Source: Streptomyces sp. NBC_01288 (lineage in GTDB: Bacteria > Actinomycetota > Actinomycetes > Streptomycetales > Streptomycetaceae). Taken from it: a stretch of 64,000 nucleotides of DNA. Both the position numbers and the translations under genes were made by a program. The notes beneath the pieces were generated by a model. It was not told the origin of the DNA. It searched no databases and saw only the letters and a program-made list of their open reading frames with translations. The first letter of the stretch is position 1, and every line of letters starts with the position of its first letter. Where the stretch lies: NCBI RefSeq assembly GCF_035982055.1, contig NZ_CP108427.1, positions 8,059,001 through 8,123,000 of the forward strand. The letters are read 5' to 3'. Positions 24,524 to 33,295 of this stretch are shown here, piece by piece.

Positions 24524-26043
24524 CTCGGCCAGTGGCGCACGAGACGTACACGAACCCCGTCCTGAACGCCGACTGGTCCGACCCGGACGCCATCCGCGTC
24601 GGCGACGACTTCTACCTCACCGCGTCCAGCTTCGGCCGCGTACCGGGCCTGCCCCTGTTGCACTCCCGTGACCTGGTCAACTGGACCCTGATCGGCCACG
24701 CCCTCCAACGCCTCGAACCGGCAAGGGAGTTCAGGGTCCCGCGGCACGACTGCGGCGTGTGGGCACCGGCGTTGAGATACCACGACGAACGCTTCTGGAT
24801 CTTCTGGGGCGACCCCGACCAGGGCATCTTCCAGGTCAACGCCCCCGAGATACGCGGCCCTTGGACCCGCCCGCACCTCCTCAAGGAGGGCAAGGGCCTG
24901 ATCGACCCGTGCCCCCTGTGGGACGACGACACCGACGAGGCCTACCTCGTCCACGCCTGGGCCAAGTCCCGCGCGGGCATCAAGAACCGCCTCACCGGCC
25001 ACCGCATGCACCCCGACGGCACGACCCTGCTCGACGACGGCAAGGTCATCGTCGACGCGGACCGCATCCCCGGCTGGTTCACCCTGGAGGGCCCCAAACT
25101 CCACCAGCACGACGGCTGGTTCTGGATCCTCGCCCCCGCAGGGGGAGTCGAGACCGGCTGGCAGGGCGCGCTCCGCTCACGCGGCTTCTTCGGCCCGTAC
25201 GAGGAGAAGGTCGTCCTGGAACAAGGGGACACCGACATCAACGGCCCCCACCAGGGCGCATGGGTGAGCACGTCATCCGGCGAGGACTGGTTCCTGCACT
25301 TCCAACAGCGGGGCGCCTACGGCCGGTTGGTCCACCTCCAGCCGATGCGCTGGGACGACGAGGGCTGGCCGGTCATCGGCGACAACGGCGCCCCCGTAGC
25401 CCTACACCGGAAACCGGACCTCCCGCCGCAGCAGCCCGCCGCGCCCGCCACCGACGACGACTTCCCCGGCGGACGGTACGGCCGCCAGTGGCAGTGGACG
25501 GCGAACCCGCAGGACGGCTGGGCCACCCACCACTCCGGCGACGGCCTACGCCTGACCTGCGCCCGCACGTCCGACACGCACGACCTGTGCAGGCTCCCGA
25601 ACCTCCTCACCCAACGCCTGCCCGGTACCCCCGTCGCCGTCGAGGTCGAACTACACCTGCAGAGCGAGGAGTTGGGTGCACGCGCCGGACTCGCCGTGCT
25701 CGGCGACGCGTACAGCTGGATCGGGCTGGAGCGGGGCACGGACGGCAGCGCGATGTTCGTCCACCGCTTCGCCGAGCCCGTCGCCGAGCGCGAACGCGAC
25801 GCGGGGGAGCCGTGCCCCGCCCCCGAGGGCCGCGTCCGGCTCCGCATCGAGATCGGCGCGGGCGCGCGGTGCCGTTTCTTCTACGACGTCGGGGACGGGC
25901 CGCGGCCGAGCGGCCAGGTCTTCGCCGCCACCCCCTGGCGCTGGGTCGGCGCCCTGCTCGGGCTCTTCGCGCTCGCGCCCGTCGGCACGGGACATTCCGG
26001 CGCGGCCGGTTTCACGCGGTTCCGGATCAGTTCTCTCCAGTAA
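24520..26043 (+). CDS. Glycoside hydrolase family 43 (arabinofuranosidase/xylosidase-like)
   Basis: 507 aa. The five-bladed propeller catalytic domain spans about residues 8-310: 'NPVLNADWSDPDAIRVGDDFYLTASSF' carries the catalytic base aspartate, 'DPCPLWDDD..AYLVHAW' the pKa-modulating aspartate, and 'WFTLEGPKLHQHDGWFWI' the glutamate acid. A C-terminal beta-sandwich of the beta-xylosidase C2 type follows (about 320-507). No signal peptide, so it works inside the cell on imported arabino- or xylo-oligosaccharides. GTG 24520 overlaps the upstream stop. In pectin context arabinan side chains are a reasonable substrate. Confidence 0.86.
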   Translation: MTRPVAHETYTNPVLNADWSDPDAIRVGDDFYLTASSFGRVPGLPLLHSRDLVNWTLIGHALQRLEPAREFRVPRHDCGVWAPALRYHDERFWIFWGDPDQGIFQVNAPEIRGPWTRPHLLKEGKGLIDPCPLWDDDTDEAYLVHAWAKSRAGIKNRLTGHRMHPDGTTLLDDGKVIVDADRIPGWFTLEGPKLHQHDGWFWILAPAGGVETGWQGALRSRGFFGPYEEKVVLEQGDTDINGPHQGAWVSTSSGEDWFLHFQQRGAYGRLVHLQPMRWDDEGWPVIGDNGAPVALHRKPDLPPQQPAAPATDDDFPGGRYGRQWQWTANPQDGWATHHSGDGLRLTCARTSDTHDLCRLPNLLTQRLPGTPVAVEVELHLQSEELGARAGLAVLGDAYSWIGLERGTDGSAMFVHRFAEPVAERERDAGEPCPAPEGRVRLRIEIGAGARCRFFYDVGDGPRPSGQVFAATPWRWVGALLGLFALAPVGTGHSGAAGFTRFRISSLQ

Positions 26044-26118
26044 CTCGTCCTGCTCAGTCGCTCCGTTAACTCGCCCTGCCCGTACGCCTGTTGGGAGTCG
26101 CAATGACGCACCTCCGTG

Positions 26119-26132
26119 GCAAGCGCTTGCCC
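26119..26132. promoter_or_regulatory. LacI-type operator before the binding-protein gene
   Basis: GGCAAGCGCTTGCC is a perfect 14-bp palindrome with a CG centre, 51 bp before the start of the binding-protein gene. It has the form of operators bound by LacI-family sugar repressors. No lacI gene is present in the window. Confidence 0.65.
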
Positions 26133-26183
26133 ACCGCCCGCGAGGCCACCACACCGTCGTATCCACAAGAAGAGAGCCGCTCT

Positions 26184-27521
26184 ATGAAGACCAGCATCCG
26201 CAGAAGCAGGCGTGCCGCCGTGGCCGTCGCCCTGGGCTCCGTGCTCGCGCTGACCGCCACCGCGTGCGGCGACGACGGCAGCGGTGCCGCGGGGGACAAG
26301 GGCGACGAGGGGTCCGGCAAGGGCACGATCACCTTCTGGGACAACAACGGCGGTGTCCGCACCGACATCTGGAAGCAGATCATCGCGGACTTCGAGAAGA
26401 AGAACCCCGACATCAAGGTCAAGTACGTCGGGATACCGGCCGCGAGCGCCCAGTCCAAGTACGACACCGCGATCCAGGGCGGGGGCCTGCCCGACGTCGG
26501 CGGTGTGGGGACCGCGGTGCTCGCGGAGGTCGCGGTGCAGGGGGCGTTGGAGCCGTTGGACAGCCGGCTCAAGTCGAGTTCTCTGAACGGGAAGTTGAGC
26601 CAGAACCTGCTTGATGTGAGCAAGAGCGCGGGGGGCCGGGACACGCTCTATCAGATTCCTACCTCCGCGAACAACGGGACCTTGTGGTATCGCACCGATC
26701 TGTTCAAGGCGGCGGGGTTGGACGCGCCGACGACCTGGTCGAAGTTCTACGCCGCCGCGGACAAACTCACCGACAAGGCGAAGAACAAGTTCGGGTTCAC
26801 CATTCGGGGTGGTGAGGGGTCCATCGCGCCGGCCTTGGACGCGGTGTACGGACAGACCGGGATCACCTCGTTCTGGAACGGGGACAAGACGACGGTCAAC
26901 GACCCCAAGAATGTTGCCGCATTGGCGAAATACGTCGGGCTGTTCAAGAAGGACACTCCGTCCGCCGACCTCAACAACGACTTCACGAAGATGGTCGCGC
27001 AGTGGGACAGCGGGACGATCGGGATGCTGAGTCATAACCTCGGGTCGTACCAGGACCATCTGAAGGCTCTGGGCGCGGACAAGTTCAAGGGCATTCCCAA
27101 TCCGACGCTGGACGACGGTACGCGGGTGCAGATATCCAACCCCGTTGACGGGCTGAGTCTGTTCAAGTCCAGCAAGAACAAGGACGCGGCGTGGAAGTTC
27201 ATCGAGTTCGCGGTGTCCGCGGCGGAGAACTCCAAGTACAACGAGTCTGCCGGGCAGGTGCCGGCCAACACGGATGCGGCGAGCGCGACTTGGATTCAGA
27301 AGTCCGAGCCCACGGAGTTGGCTGCGGCGGCGTTGAACGGGGCCTCCACGAAGATTGTGCAGCTGCCGTATTACCTGCCGGACTGGAACACGATCTCCAA
27401 GGCGGACAACGAGCCGAACTTCCAGAAGTTGTTGCTGGGGAAGGTGACGGCGAAGGAGTTTCTGGACACGTTGGCTGACCAGTTGAACAAGGCTCAGGCT
27501 GATTGGAAGCAGAACCACTGA
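26184..27521 (+). CDS. Extracellular sugar-binding lipoprotein
   Basis: 445 aa family-1 solute-binding protein. The signal peptide starts KTSIRRSRR and ends in lipobox TATAC with lipidated C28; a charged linker (GDKGDEGSGKG) precedes 'TITFWDNNGGVRTDIWKQII'. It probably delivers oligosaccharides to the permeases at 20.6-22.4 kb. It is separated from GH43 by 140 bp containing a LacI-type palindrome, so it can be expressed separately at high level. The second half uses more G- and T-ending codons than its neighbours. ATG 26184 follows AGAGAG and begins the signal peptide. Confidence 0.9.
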   Translation: MKTSIRRSRRAAVAVALGSVLALTATACGDDGSGAAGDKGDEGSGKGTITFWDNNGGVRTDIWKQIIADFEKKNPDIKVKYVGIPAASAQSKYDTAIQGGGLPDVGGVGTAVLAEVAVQGALEPLDSRLKSSSLNGKLSQNLLDVSKSAGGRDTLYQIPTSANNGTLWYRTDLFKAAGLDAPTTWSKFYAAADKLTDKAKNKFGFTIRGGEGSIAPALDAVYGQTGITSFWNGDKTTVNDPKNVAALAKYVGLFKKDTPSADLNNDFTKMVAQWDSGTIGMLSHNLGSYQDHLKALGADKFKGIPNPTLDDGTRVQISNPVDGLSLFKSSKNKDAAWKFIEFAVSAAENSKYNESAGQVPANTDAASATWIQKSEPTELAAAALNGASTKIVQLPYYLPDWNTISKADNEPNFQKLLLGKVTAKEFLDTLADQLNKAQADWKQNH

Positions 27522-27567
27522 GCCCTGAGCTCGGGTGGTTTCGGTTGTGGGGGACTGCCGGCCCGTT

Positions 27568-27601
27568 GTGGCTGGTCGCGCAGTTCCCCGCGCCCCTAAA
27601 A
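27568..27601 (+). repeat. Dispersed Streptomyces intergenic repeat, copy 1
   Basis: A 34-base element beginning GTGGCTGGTCGCGCAGTT and ending in CCCCTAAAA, shared with copies at 37071-37100 (minus), 51240-51273 and, with a 29-base substitution, 55789-55847. I recognise it as a very common Streptomyces intergenic sequence of unknown function. Here it follows the binding-protein gene. Confidence 0.85.
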
Positions 27602-27635
27602 GGCATGCACCTCAGCTGCGTTGAAAGGCACCCCT

Positions 27636-28421
27636 GTGTCCTTAAGTCGTAGGCAGGTCACTCTTGCGGCGCTTGCCGCTGTTCCTCTTCGCCCTGGTAG
27701 GCGAAAGGACCGTACGCTCTACATCGCCGGTGATTCCACCGCCGCCCAGAAGTACTCCACCGAAACTCCGGAAACCGGGTGGGGAATGGCGCTCCCCTTC
27801 TTCCTGCGGAGGGAAGTAGAGGTCGCCAACCAGGCCGTAAACGGCCGGAGTTCGAAGAGTTTCGTCGATGAGGGGCGGCTGGACGCAATCCTCGCCGCCA
27901 TCAGGCCCGGCGACCTCCTCCTCGTCCAGTTCGCGCACAACGACGAGAAGACCGCCGATCCCACCCGCTACACCGAGCCCTGGACGACTTACCAGGACTA
28001 TCTGCGGATGTACATCGACGGGGCCCGAAGCCGTGGCGCCCGGCCGCTGCTCGCCACCCCCGTCGAGCGCCGCCGGTTCGACGTGGACGGCAACGCGCTG
28101 CCGACGCACGGGGATTACCCGGCGGCGATGCGTGCGCTCGCGCAGGAGGAGCGGGTCGCGCTGCTCGACATCGAGGCGTTGTCGCTCGCGTTGTGGCAGC
28201 GGCTCGGGGTGGAGGAGACGAAGGTCTACTTCAACTGGACCGACACCGAGCAGGACAACACGCACTTCAATCCGCCCGGTGCGATCGCCGTGGCGCGGCT
28301 CGTGGCGCGGGAGTTGCCGCGCACCCGGGTGCTCGCGCCGCGTGACGTCGTCCGGCTGCACGAGGACATTCCGACGTCCTGGATCACCTGGCCCGAGGCG
28401 AGCGACGCCTCGGACGTGTAG
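27636..28421 (+). CDS. SGNH/GDSL esterase, rhamnogalacturonan acetylesterase-like (CE12)
   Basis: 261 aa. Removes acetyl groups from rhamnogalacturonan so that lyases can act (family role). Block I is 'LYIAGDSTAAQKYS' with the nucleophile serine, 'NQAVNGRSSKSF' gives the glycine block, 'VQFAHNDEK' the asparagine block and 'DNTHFNPPGA' the Asp/His pair, all in CE12 form. GTG 27636 was chosen because AAAGG precedes it. The N-terminus (SLSRRQVTLAALAAVPL) is a short possible twin-arginine signal without a clear cleavage site. The gene leads a run of secreted pectin-active enzymes. Confidence 0.85.
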   Translation: MSLSRRQVTLAALAAVPLRPGRRKDRTLYIAGDSTAAQKYSTETPETGWGMALPFFLRREVEVANQAVNGRSSKSFVDEGRLDAILAAIRPGDLLLVQFAHNDEKTADPTRYTEPWTTYQDYLRMYIDGARSRGARPLLATPVERRRFDVDGNALPTHGDYPAAMRALAQEERVALLDIEALSLALWQRLGVEETKVYFNWTDTEQDNTHFNPPGAIAVARLVARELPRTRVLAPRDVVRLHEDIPTSWITWPEASDASDV

Positions 28422-28438
28422 GCAAGGAGACCCGCACG

Positions 28439-29749
28439 ATGCGCACACAGAAATGTCATGGACGTGTCATAGCAACGCTGGTGGGCTGCACCGCCCTGGC
28501 CCTCGCCGTCACCACGACCACGGCCCAGGCCCATCCGCGCCCCCTCGACCGGCAGACCCTCGGCGCCGGTGACGGCTGGGCCTCCTACGGCACCGGCACC
28601 AGCGGTGGCGCGGCCGCCACCCCCGATCAGGTCTACACCGTCTCCAACTGGGCTGATTTCAAGGCCGCGTTGGCCGCCGGCGGCACCGCGCCGAAGATCA
28701 TCAGAGTGCAGGGTGTGATCGACGCGAACGCCGAGGGCTGCGACTCCTTCGCCGCGCCCGGCTACGACTTCGCCCAGTACCTCGCCACCTACGACCCCGC
28801 CGTCTGGGGCTACGACCAGAACCTCGACAACGAACCCGCCGACAGCCCCGAGGGCCTGCGCCGCGTTTCCGCCGCCAACCAGGACACCGCCATCAAGGCG
28901 TTCATCCCCGCGAACACCACCATCGTCGGTATCGGCCGGAACGCCGGCTTCAAGGGCGCCAGCCTCCAGATCAAGGCCGTCGACAACGTCATCGTCCGGA
29001 ACCTCGCCTTCGAGAGCCCGCTGGACTGCTTCCCGCAGTGGGACCCGACCGACGGCGACACCGGCAACTGGAACTCCGAGTACGACAGCGCCGTCATCTA
29101 CGGCTCCACGCATGTGTGGTTGGACCACAACACGTTCACCGACGGCGCCCATCCGGACAGTTCGCTGCCCACCTACTACGGGCGGATCTTCGAGCAGCAC
29201 GACGGCGAACTCGACGTCGTCAAGGGCGCCGACTACGTCACCGCCTCCTGGAACGTCTTCACCGATCACGACAAGACGATCCTCATCGGCAACAGCGACA
29301 GCGCCTCGACGGCCGCCGTCGACCGGGGCCACCTGAAGGTGACGCTCCATCACAACCTGTTCTCCGACCTGGTCGAGCGCGCACCCCGCGTCCGCTTCGG
29401 CCAAGTCGACTCGTACAACAACCACTTCGTCGCCGAGCCGGGCTACGGCTACAGCTACGGCATCGGCCTGGAGTCCCAACTCGTCGCGGAACACAACGCG
29501 TTCACGGTCCCCGCCGGCATCTCCGAGGCGACCGTCCTCAAGAAGTGGTCCGAGGCGCCGCTCACCGCCGACGACAACTACGTCAACGGCAGCCTCACCG
29601 ACCTGATCGCCGTCCACAACGCGGGAGTTCCGACCGAGATCCTTCAGTCCGGCGCGGGCTGGACACCGACCCTGCGCACGAAGATCGACCCCGCGAAGGC
29701 CGTGCCGTTCATCGTCGATCGAGGCGCGGGCGCGGGCCGCCTGCGCTGA
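28439..29749 (+). CDS. Secreted pectate lyase, polysaccharide lyase family 1
   Basis: 436 aa. Cleaves de-esterified homogalacturonan by beta-elimination with calcium. The Sec-type signal peptide (residues 1-31, ending TTTTAQA) is followed by the parallel beta-helix. Family marks are 'ANTTIVGIGRNAGFKGASLQIKAVDNVIVRNL', 'DSAVIYGSTHVWLDHNTFTDG', 'VTASWNVFTDHDKTILIGNSD' and 'HHNLFSDLVERAPRVRFGQVDSYNN', where R.PRVR carries the catalytic arginine. The gene is 17 bp after the acetylesterase gene and so probably co-transcribed; AAGGAG precedes the ATG. Confidence 0.92.
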   Translation: MRTQKCHGRVIATLVGCTALALAVTTTTAQAHPRPLDRQTLGAGDGWASYGTGTSGGAAATPDQVYTVSNWADFKAALAAGGTAPKIIRVQGVIDANAEGCDSFAAPGYDFAQYLATYDPAVWGYDQNLDNEPADSPEGLRRVSAANQDTAIKAFIPANTTIVGIGRNAGFKGASLQIKAVDNVIVRNLAFESPLDCFPQWDPTDGDTGNWNSEYDSAVIYGSTHVWLDHNTFTDGAHPDSSLPTYYGRIFEQHDGELDVVKGADYVTASWNVFTDHDKTILIGNSDSASTAAVDRGHLKVTLHHNLFSDLVERAPRVRFGQVDSYNNHFVAEPGYGYSYGIGLESQLVAEHNAFTVPAGISEATVLKKWSEAPLTADDNYVNGSLTDLIAVHNAGVPTEILQSGAGWTPTLRTKIDPAKAVPFIVDRGAGAGRLR

Positions 29750-29765
29750 CCAACTCCCGTACACA

Positions 29766-29793
29766 CCGGGCCGGTTCCGTCCGACCGGCCCGG
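29766..29793. terminator. Hairpin terminator after the pectate lyase gene
   Basis: A perfect 10-bp inverted repeat (CCGGGCCGGT / ACCGGCCCGG) with an 8-base loop lies 17 bases after the lyase stop. It may separate the lyase transcript from the pectinesterase genes or only attenuate it. Confidence 0.7.
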
Positions 29794-29837
29794 CACCGGG
29801 GCCCACCTCACGAGCCACACCGCGAAGGAGCACCCGC

Positions 29838-31013
29838 ATGCTCTCGCACCACCACTCCCTCCAACTGCCCCTGTCCAGACGGGGATTCCTCATGGCGAGC
29901 GCCGGCGCGGGCGCCGCGCTGGGCCTCACCGCAGTGCCCGCCGTACCCGCCTTCGCCGTCGGCAGGGCGCGCCCGTTCGGCCGCTACGGCTCTCCCGCCG
30001 CGCGCCTCACCCCGCTCACCCTTTACGTCGACCCGCGCGGCCGGGGCGACTTCACCACCGTCCAGGCCGCCGTCACCGCCGCGACCGGCGCCGGATACAC
30101 CCTGGTCATCGCGCCCGGCGTCTACCGTGAGACGGTCACCGCCGGAGTCACCGACCCGGCGACCGGCCAACTCTCCACCGCCGCCTCGGAGATGACCTGG
30201 ATCGGCGCGAGCGAGAACCCGCGCGACGTCGTCATCGTCTACGACAACGCCAACGGGACGCGGAAACCCGATGGTTCGGGCACCTACGGCACCTCCGGCT
30301 CGGCCACCACGACCATCCGCACCGACGGTTTCACGGCCCGCCGGATCACCTTCGCCAACGACTGGCTGCGCGCCGACCACCCCGACATCACCGGCACACA
30401 GGCGGTCGCGATCAAGGTGCAGGGCGACCGTTCGGCGTTCTTCGACTGCCGCTTCCTGGGGCATCAAGACACGCTGTACGCCGACTCGTTGGCGCTCGGC
30501 GTCTTCGCCCGCCAGTACTACGCGCGCTGCTACGTCGAAGGAGACGTCGACTTCGTCTTCGGGCGGGCGACCGCCGTCTACGACCACTGCGACTTCCGGA
30601 CGCTCAACCGCACCGACCTGGCGGCGGCACCGTACGGCTTCGTCTTCGCGCCCTCCACGGCGGTCGCGAACCCGCGCGGATACCTGGTGACCCGCAGCCG
30701 CGTGAGCAGTGAAGCCCCGCGCGGTTACTACAAGTTGGCCCGTCCCTGGGTGCCCGGCTCCGACACCACCGCCCACCCGATGCTCACCGTGCGGAACACG
30801 GTGCTCGATGCGGGGATCGACGCGGTGGCGCCGTACACCAACATGTCGGACACCTATCCCTGGCAGAGCCAGCGGTTCGCCGAGTACCGGAACACGGGTC
30901 CGGGTGCCGTGATCAGCGTTCCGGAGAACCGGCCCCAACTCACCGCCGCGCAGGCCGAGTCGGCGACCCGCGAGGCGTATCTGGGCGACTGGACACCGGG
31001 GCGGAGGCGCTGA
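29838..31013 (+). CDS. Secreted pectinesterase (CE8), first copy
   Basis: 391 aa. Removes methyl groups from pectin so that pectate lyases can cut. The signal is twin-arginine-like ('SRRGFLMASAGAGAALGLTAVPAVPAFA'). The CE8 beta-helix has 'DRSAFFDCRFLGHQDTLY' (first catalytic Asp region), 'GDVDFVFGRATAVYD' (second Asp) and a late 'LARPWVPGSDTT' with the conserved R and W. AAGGAG precedes the ATG. The next CE8 gene begins one base after its stop, and the two share a 44-base identical block. Confidence 0.91.
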   Translation: MLSHHHSLQLPLSRRGFLMASAGAGAALGLTAVPAVPAFAVGRARPFGRYGSPAARLTPLTLYVDPRGRGDFTTVQAAVTAATGAGYTLVIAPGVYRETVTAGVTDPATGQLSTAASEMTWIGASENPRDVVIVYDNANGTRKPDGSGTYGTSGSATTTIRTDGFTARRITFANDWLRADHPDITGTQAVAIKVQGDRSAFFDCRFLGHQDTLYADSLALGVFARQYYARCYVEGDVDFVFGRATAVYDHCDFRTLNRTDLAAAPYGFVFAPSTAVANPRGYLVTRSRVSSEAPRGYYKLARPWVPGSDTTAHPMLTVRNTVLDAGIDAVAPYTNMSDTYPWQSQRFAEYRNTGPGAVISVPENRPQLTAAQAESATREAYLGDWTPGRRR

Positions 31014-31014
31014 G

Positions 31015-32061
31015 ATGACCCTGCGCAGACGCACAGTCCTGACCGGATTGGCGGGCTTGACGGGGATCGCCGGTGGTCTGGTGGCCGCCGGTGCCGGGCC
31101 CGCCGCAGCGCTCGACCGTCGTCGTGTCCTGCACGTCCGGCCGGGTGACTCGGTGCAGGCGGCCGTGGACGCGGTGGACGGCGGCGGCTGGACGATCGTC
31201 GTGCACCCGGGGACGTACCGCGAGGTCGTCAACGTGCCCGTAGGGGCGGGTGAGTTGACGCTGCGCGGTGCCACGCGCGATCCGCGGGACGTCGTCATCG
31301 TCTACGACAACGCCAACGGGACGCGGAAACCGGACGGTTCGGGCACGTACGGAACGGCGGGCTCCGCGACCTTCACGTCGGCGGCGCCCGGACTGACCGT
31401 ACGGGACCTCACCCTCGCCAACGACTGGCTGCGCGCGGACCACCCGGAGATCACGGGGACGCAGGCAGTAGCCGCGTATGTCACGGGTGACCGCTCGCAG
31501 TTCGCGCACGTCCGTCTCCTGGCCCACCAGGACACGCTGTTCGTGGACACGTCGGCGCTGGAGGTCTTCAACCGGCAGTACTTCTCCCGCTGTTACATCG
31601 AGGGGGACGTCGACTTCGTCTTCGGGCGGGCCACGGCGGTCTTCGCGGACTGCCACTTCCACACCCTCCAGCGGGACGTGGCCTTCACGCCCAAGGGCAT
31701 GGTCTTCGCGCCCTCCACCGCCCGTGCCAACCCGCACGGCATCCTCGCGGTCCGTTCGCGGATCACCTCCGGCGCCGAGGACGCCGCGTACAAGCTGGCC
31801 CGGCCGTGGGTCCCGTCGTACGAGACGACGGCCTGGCCGTCCCTCGTCGTGCGGGACACCCGGATCGGGCCCGGCATCGACCCGGTCGCGCCCTACACGA
31901 ACATGCGCGACGCCTATCCCTGGCAGTCGATGCGTTTCCACGAGTACCGCAACACGGGTCCGGGTGCCGTGATCACCGTCGCGGAGAACCGGCCCCAACT
32001 CGCGGCCATCGAGGCCAAGTTGCACACCCCTGCGGCCTACCTCGGTGACTGGCGTCCCTGA
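31015..32061 (+). CDS. Secreted pectinesterase (CE8), second copy
   Basis: 348 aa paralogue of the preceding protein. The twin-arginine-like signal 'LRRRTVLTGLAGLTGIAGGLVAAGAGPAAA' is cut near residue 33. Catalytic segments 'DRSQFAHVRLLAHQDTLF', 'GDVDFVFGRATAVFAD' and 'LARPWVPSYETT' are intact. The start codon follows the stop of the first copy by one base, so translation is probably coupled. It lacks about 30 N-terminal residues of the first copy. Confidence 0.91.
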   Translation: MTLRRRTVLTGLAGLTGIAGGLVAAGAGPAAALDRRRVLHVRPGDSVQAAVDAVDGGGWTIVVHPGTYREVVNVPVGAGELTLRGATRDPRDVVIVYDNANGTRKPDGSGTYGTAGSATFTSAAPGLTVRDLTLANDWLRADHPEITGTQAVAAYVTGDRSQFAHVRLLAHQDTLFVDTSALEVFNRQYFSRCYIEGDVDFVFGRATAVFADCHFHTLQRDVAFTPKGMVFAPSTARANPHGILAVRSRITSGAEDAAYKLARPWVPSYETTAWPSLVVRDTRIGPGIDPVAPYTNMRDAYPWQSMRFHEYRNTGPGAVITVAENRPQLAAIEAKLHTPAAYLGDWRP

Positions 32062-32127
32062 AATCCCCCCGTCCGCAACAGAACAGATCCCCCATCAGCG
32101 ACAGAACGACGAAAGGACCGCACTCCT

Positions 32128-33240
32128 ATGTCTCGTCGTACCGCTCTCACCCTCGGCACAGTCCTGGCGTTCGGCGCCGGGCTGGCCGTCCTCCCCACCC
32201 AGGCGCAGGCCGCCACGGTCGTCGTCGACACGACCGCCGAACTGACCAGCGCCATCTCAAGTGCCACCGCCGGCACGGTCATTCAGGTGCGCGCCGGCAC
32301 GTACTACCCGACGGCCACCCTCCAGTCCACGACGAACGGCACGTCGTCCTCGCCGGTCACGCTCACCGCGTACGGCTCGGAGACGGTCAAGATCGACGGT
32401 TCGTCACTGCCGTCTGGGTCCTGGATCTTCAAGCTGACCGCGGACTACTGGAACGTCTCCAACCTCACCTTCCAGAACTCCCCGGACAGCGCGGTCGTCT
32501 GCCAGTCCTGCACCGGCACCAACTGGAACAACGTCAAGACCATCAACGGCGGCGACTCCGGCTTCACGCTCACCGGCGACGGCACCGTCAACAACACGGT
32601 CAAGAACCTTGACTCGTACGGCAATTACGACGCCGCGACGCACGGCGAGAACGCGGACGGGGTCGCCATCAAGTTCGGCTCCGGCAGCGGCAACCTCGTC
32701 ACCGGCGCACGCCTGTACAACAACTCCGATGACGGGATCGACTTCTGGTCCTTCTCCACACCGGTCACCGTCGAGCACACCTGGTCCTTCGGCAACGGCG
32801 TCAACCGGTGGTCGGACTCGTCCTTCGCGGGGGACGGCAACGGCTTCAAGCTGGGCGGTGACGGCGAGGTCGTCGCCCACGTCATCAACAACTCGGCGGC
32901 CTGGGGCAACGCGGGCAACGGCTTCACCGAGAACTCCAACACCGGCGCCCTCGTCATCAACCGCACCACCGCGTACGCCAACAGCAAGTGGGGCTACTAC
33001 TTCGCCACCAGCTCCGCCAAACTCGGCAAGAACCTCGCGGTCGGCAACGGCAGCGGCTCGGTCACCAAGGGCTCCGCGGTCACCTCGTCCGGCAACAACT
33101 GGGACTCCGGCATCTCCACCCCGTCCTTCATCTCCACGGACGCGTCGACGACGTACAACGCCCGCTCGTCGAGCGGCACGCTCCCGTCCACGACGTTCCT
33201 CACGACGGGGAGCACGACGATCGGCGCGACGATGAACTGA
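32128..33240 (+). CDS. Secreted pectate lyase, PL9-like beta-helix, first copy
   Basis: 370 aa. The Sec signal peptide (1-30, ending TQAQAA) is followed by a right-handed beta-helix. 'GTVIQVRAGTYYPTATLQS', 'GENADGVAIKFGSG', 'YNNSDDGIDFWSF', 'GDGNGFKLGGDG' and 'NGFTENSNTG' are the PL9 landmarks; the DDGID aspartates bind calcium and the lysine in GFKLGG is the likely base. Substrate: pectate or related galacturonan. A paralogue lies at 37359-38513 with an almost identical C-terminal 20 residues. GAAAGGA precedes the ATG. Confidence 0.86.
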   Translation: MSRRTALTLGTVLAFGAGLAVLPTQAQAATVVVDTTAELTSAISSATAGTVIQVRAGTYYPTATLQSTTNGTSSSPVTLTAYGSETVKIDGSSLPSGSWIFKLTADYWNVSNLTFQNSPDSAVVCQSCTGTNWNNVKTINGGDSGFTLTGDGTVNNTVKNLDSYGNYDAATHGENADGVAIKFGSGSGNLVTGARLYNNSDDGIDFWSFSTPVTVEHTWSFGNGVNRWSDSSFAGDGNGFKLGGDGEVVAHVINNSAAWGNAGNGFTENSNTGALVINRTTAYANSKWGYYFATSSAKLGKNLAVGNGSGSVTKGSAVTSSGNNWDSGISTPSFISTDASTTYNARSSSGTLPSTTFLTTGSTTIGATMN

Positions 33241-33247
33241 CCTGTGC

Positions 33248-33285
33248 GGTGGGCCCGGTTCGGGTGTCATGGGACCGGGCCCACC
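33248..33285. terminator. Bidirectional terminator after the first PL9-like gene
   Basis: A perfect 12-bp inverted repeat (GGTGGGCCCGGT / ACCGGGCCCACC) with a 14-base loop fills the short gap between two convergent genes. Confidence 0.75.
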
Positions 33286-33295
33286 GTCCTCGCCG

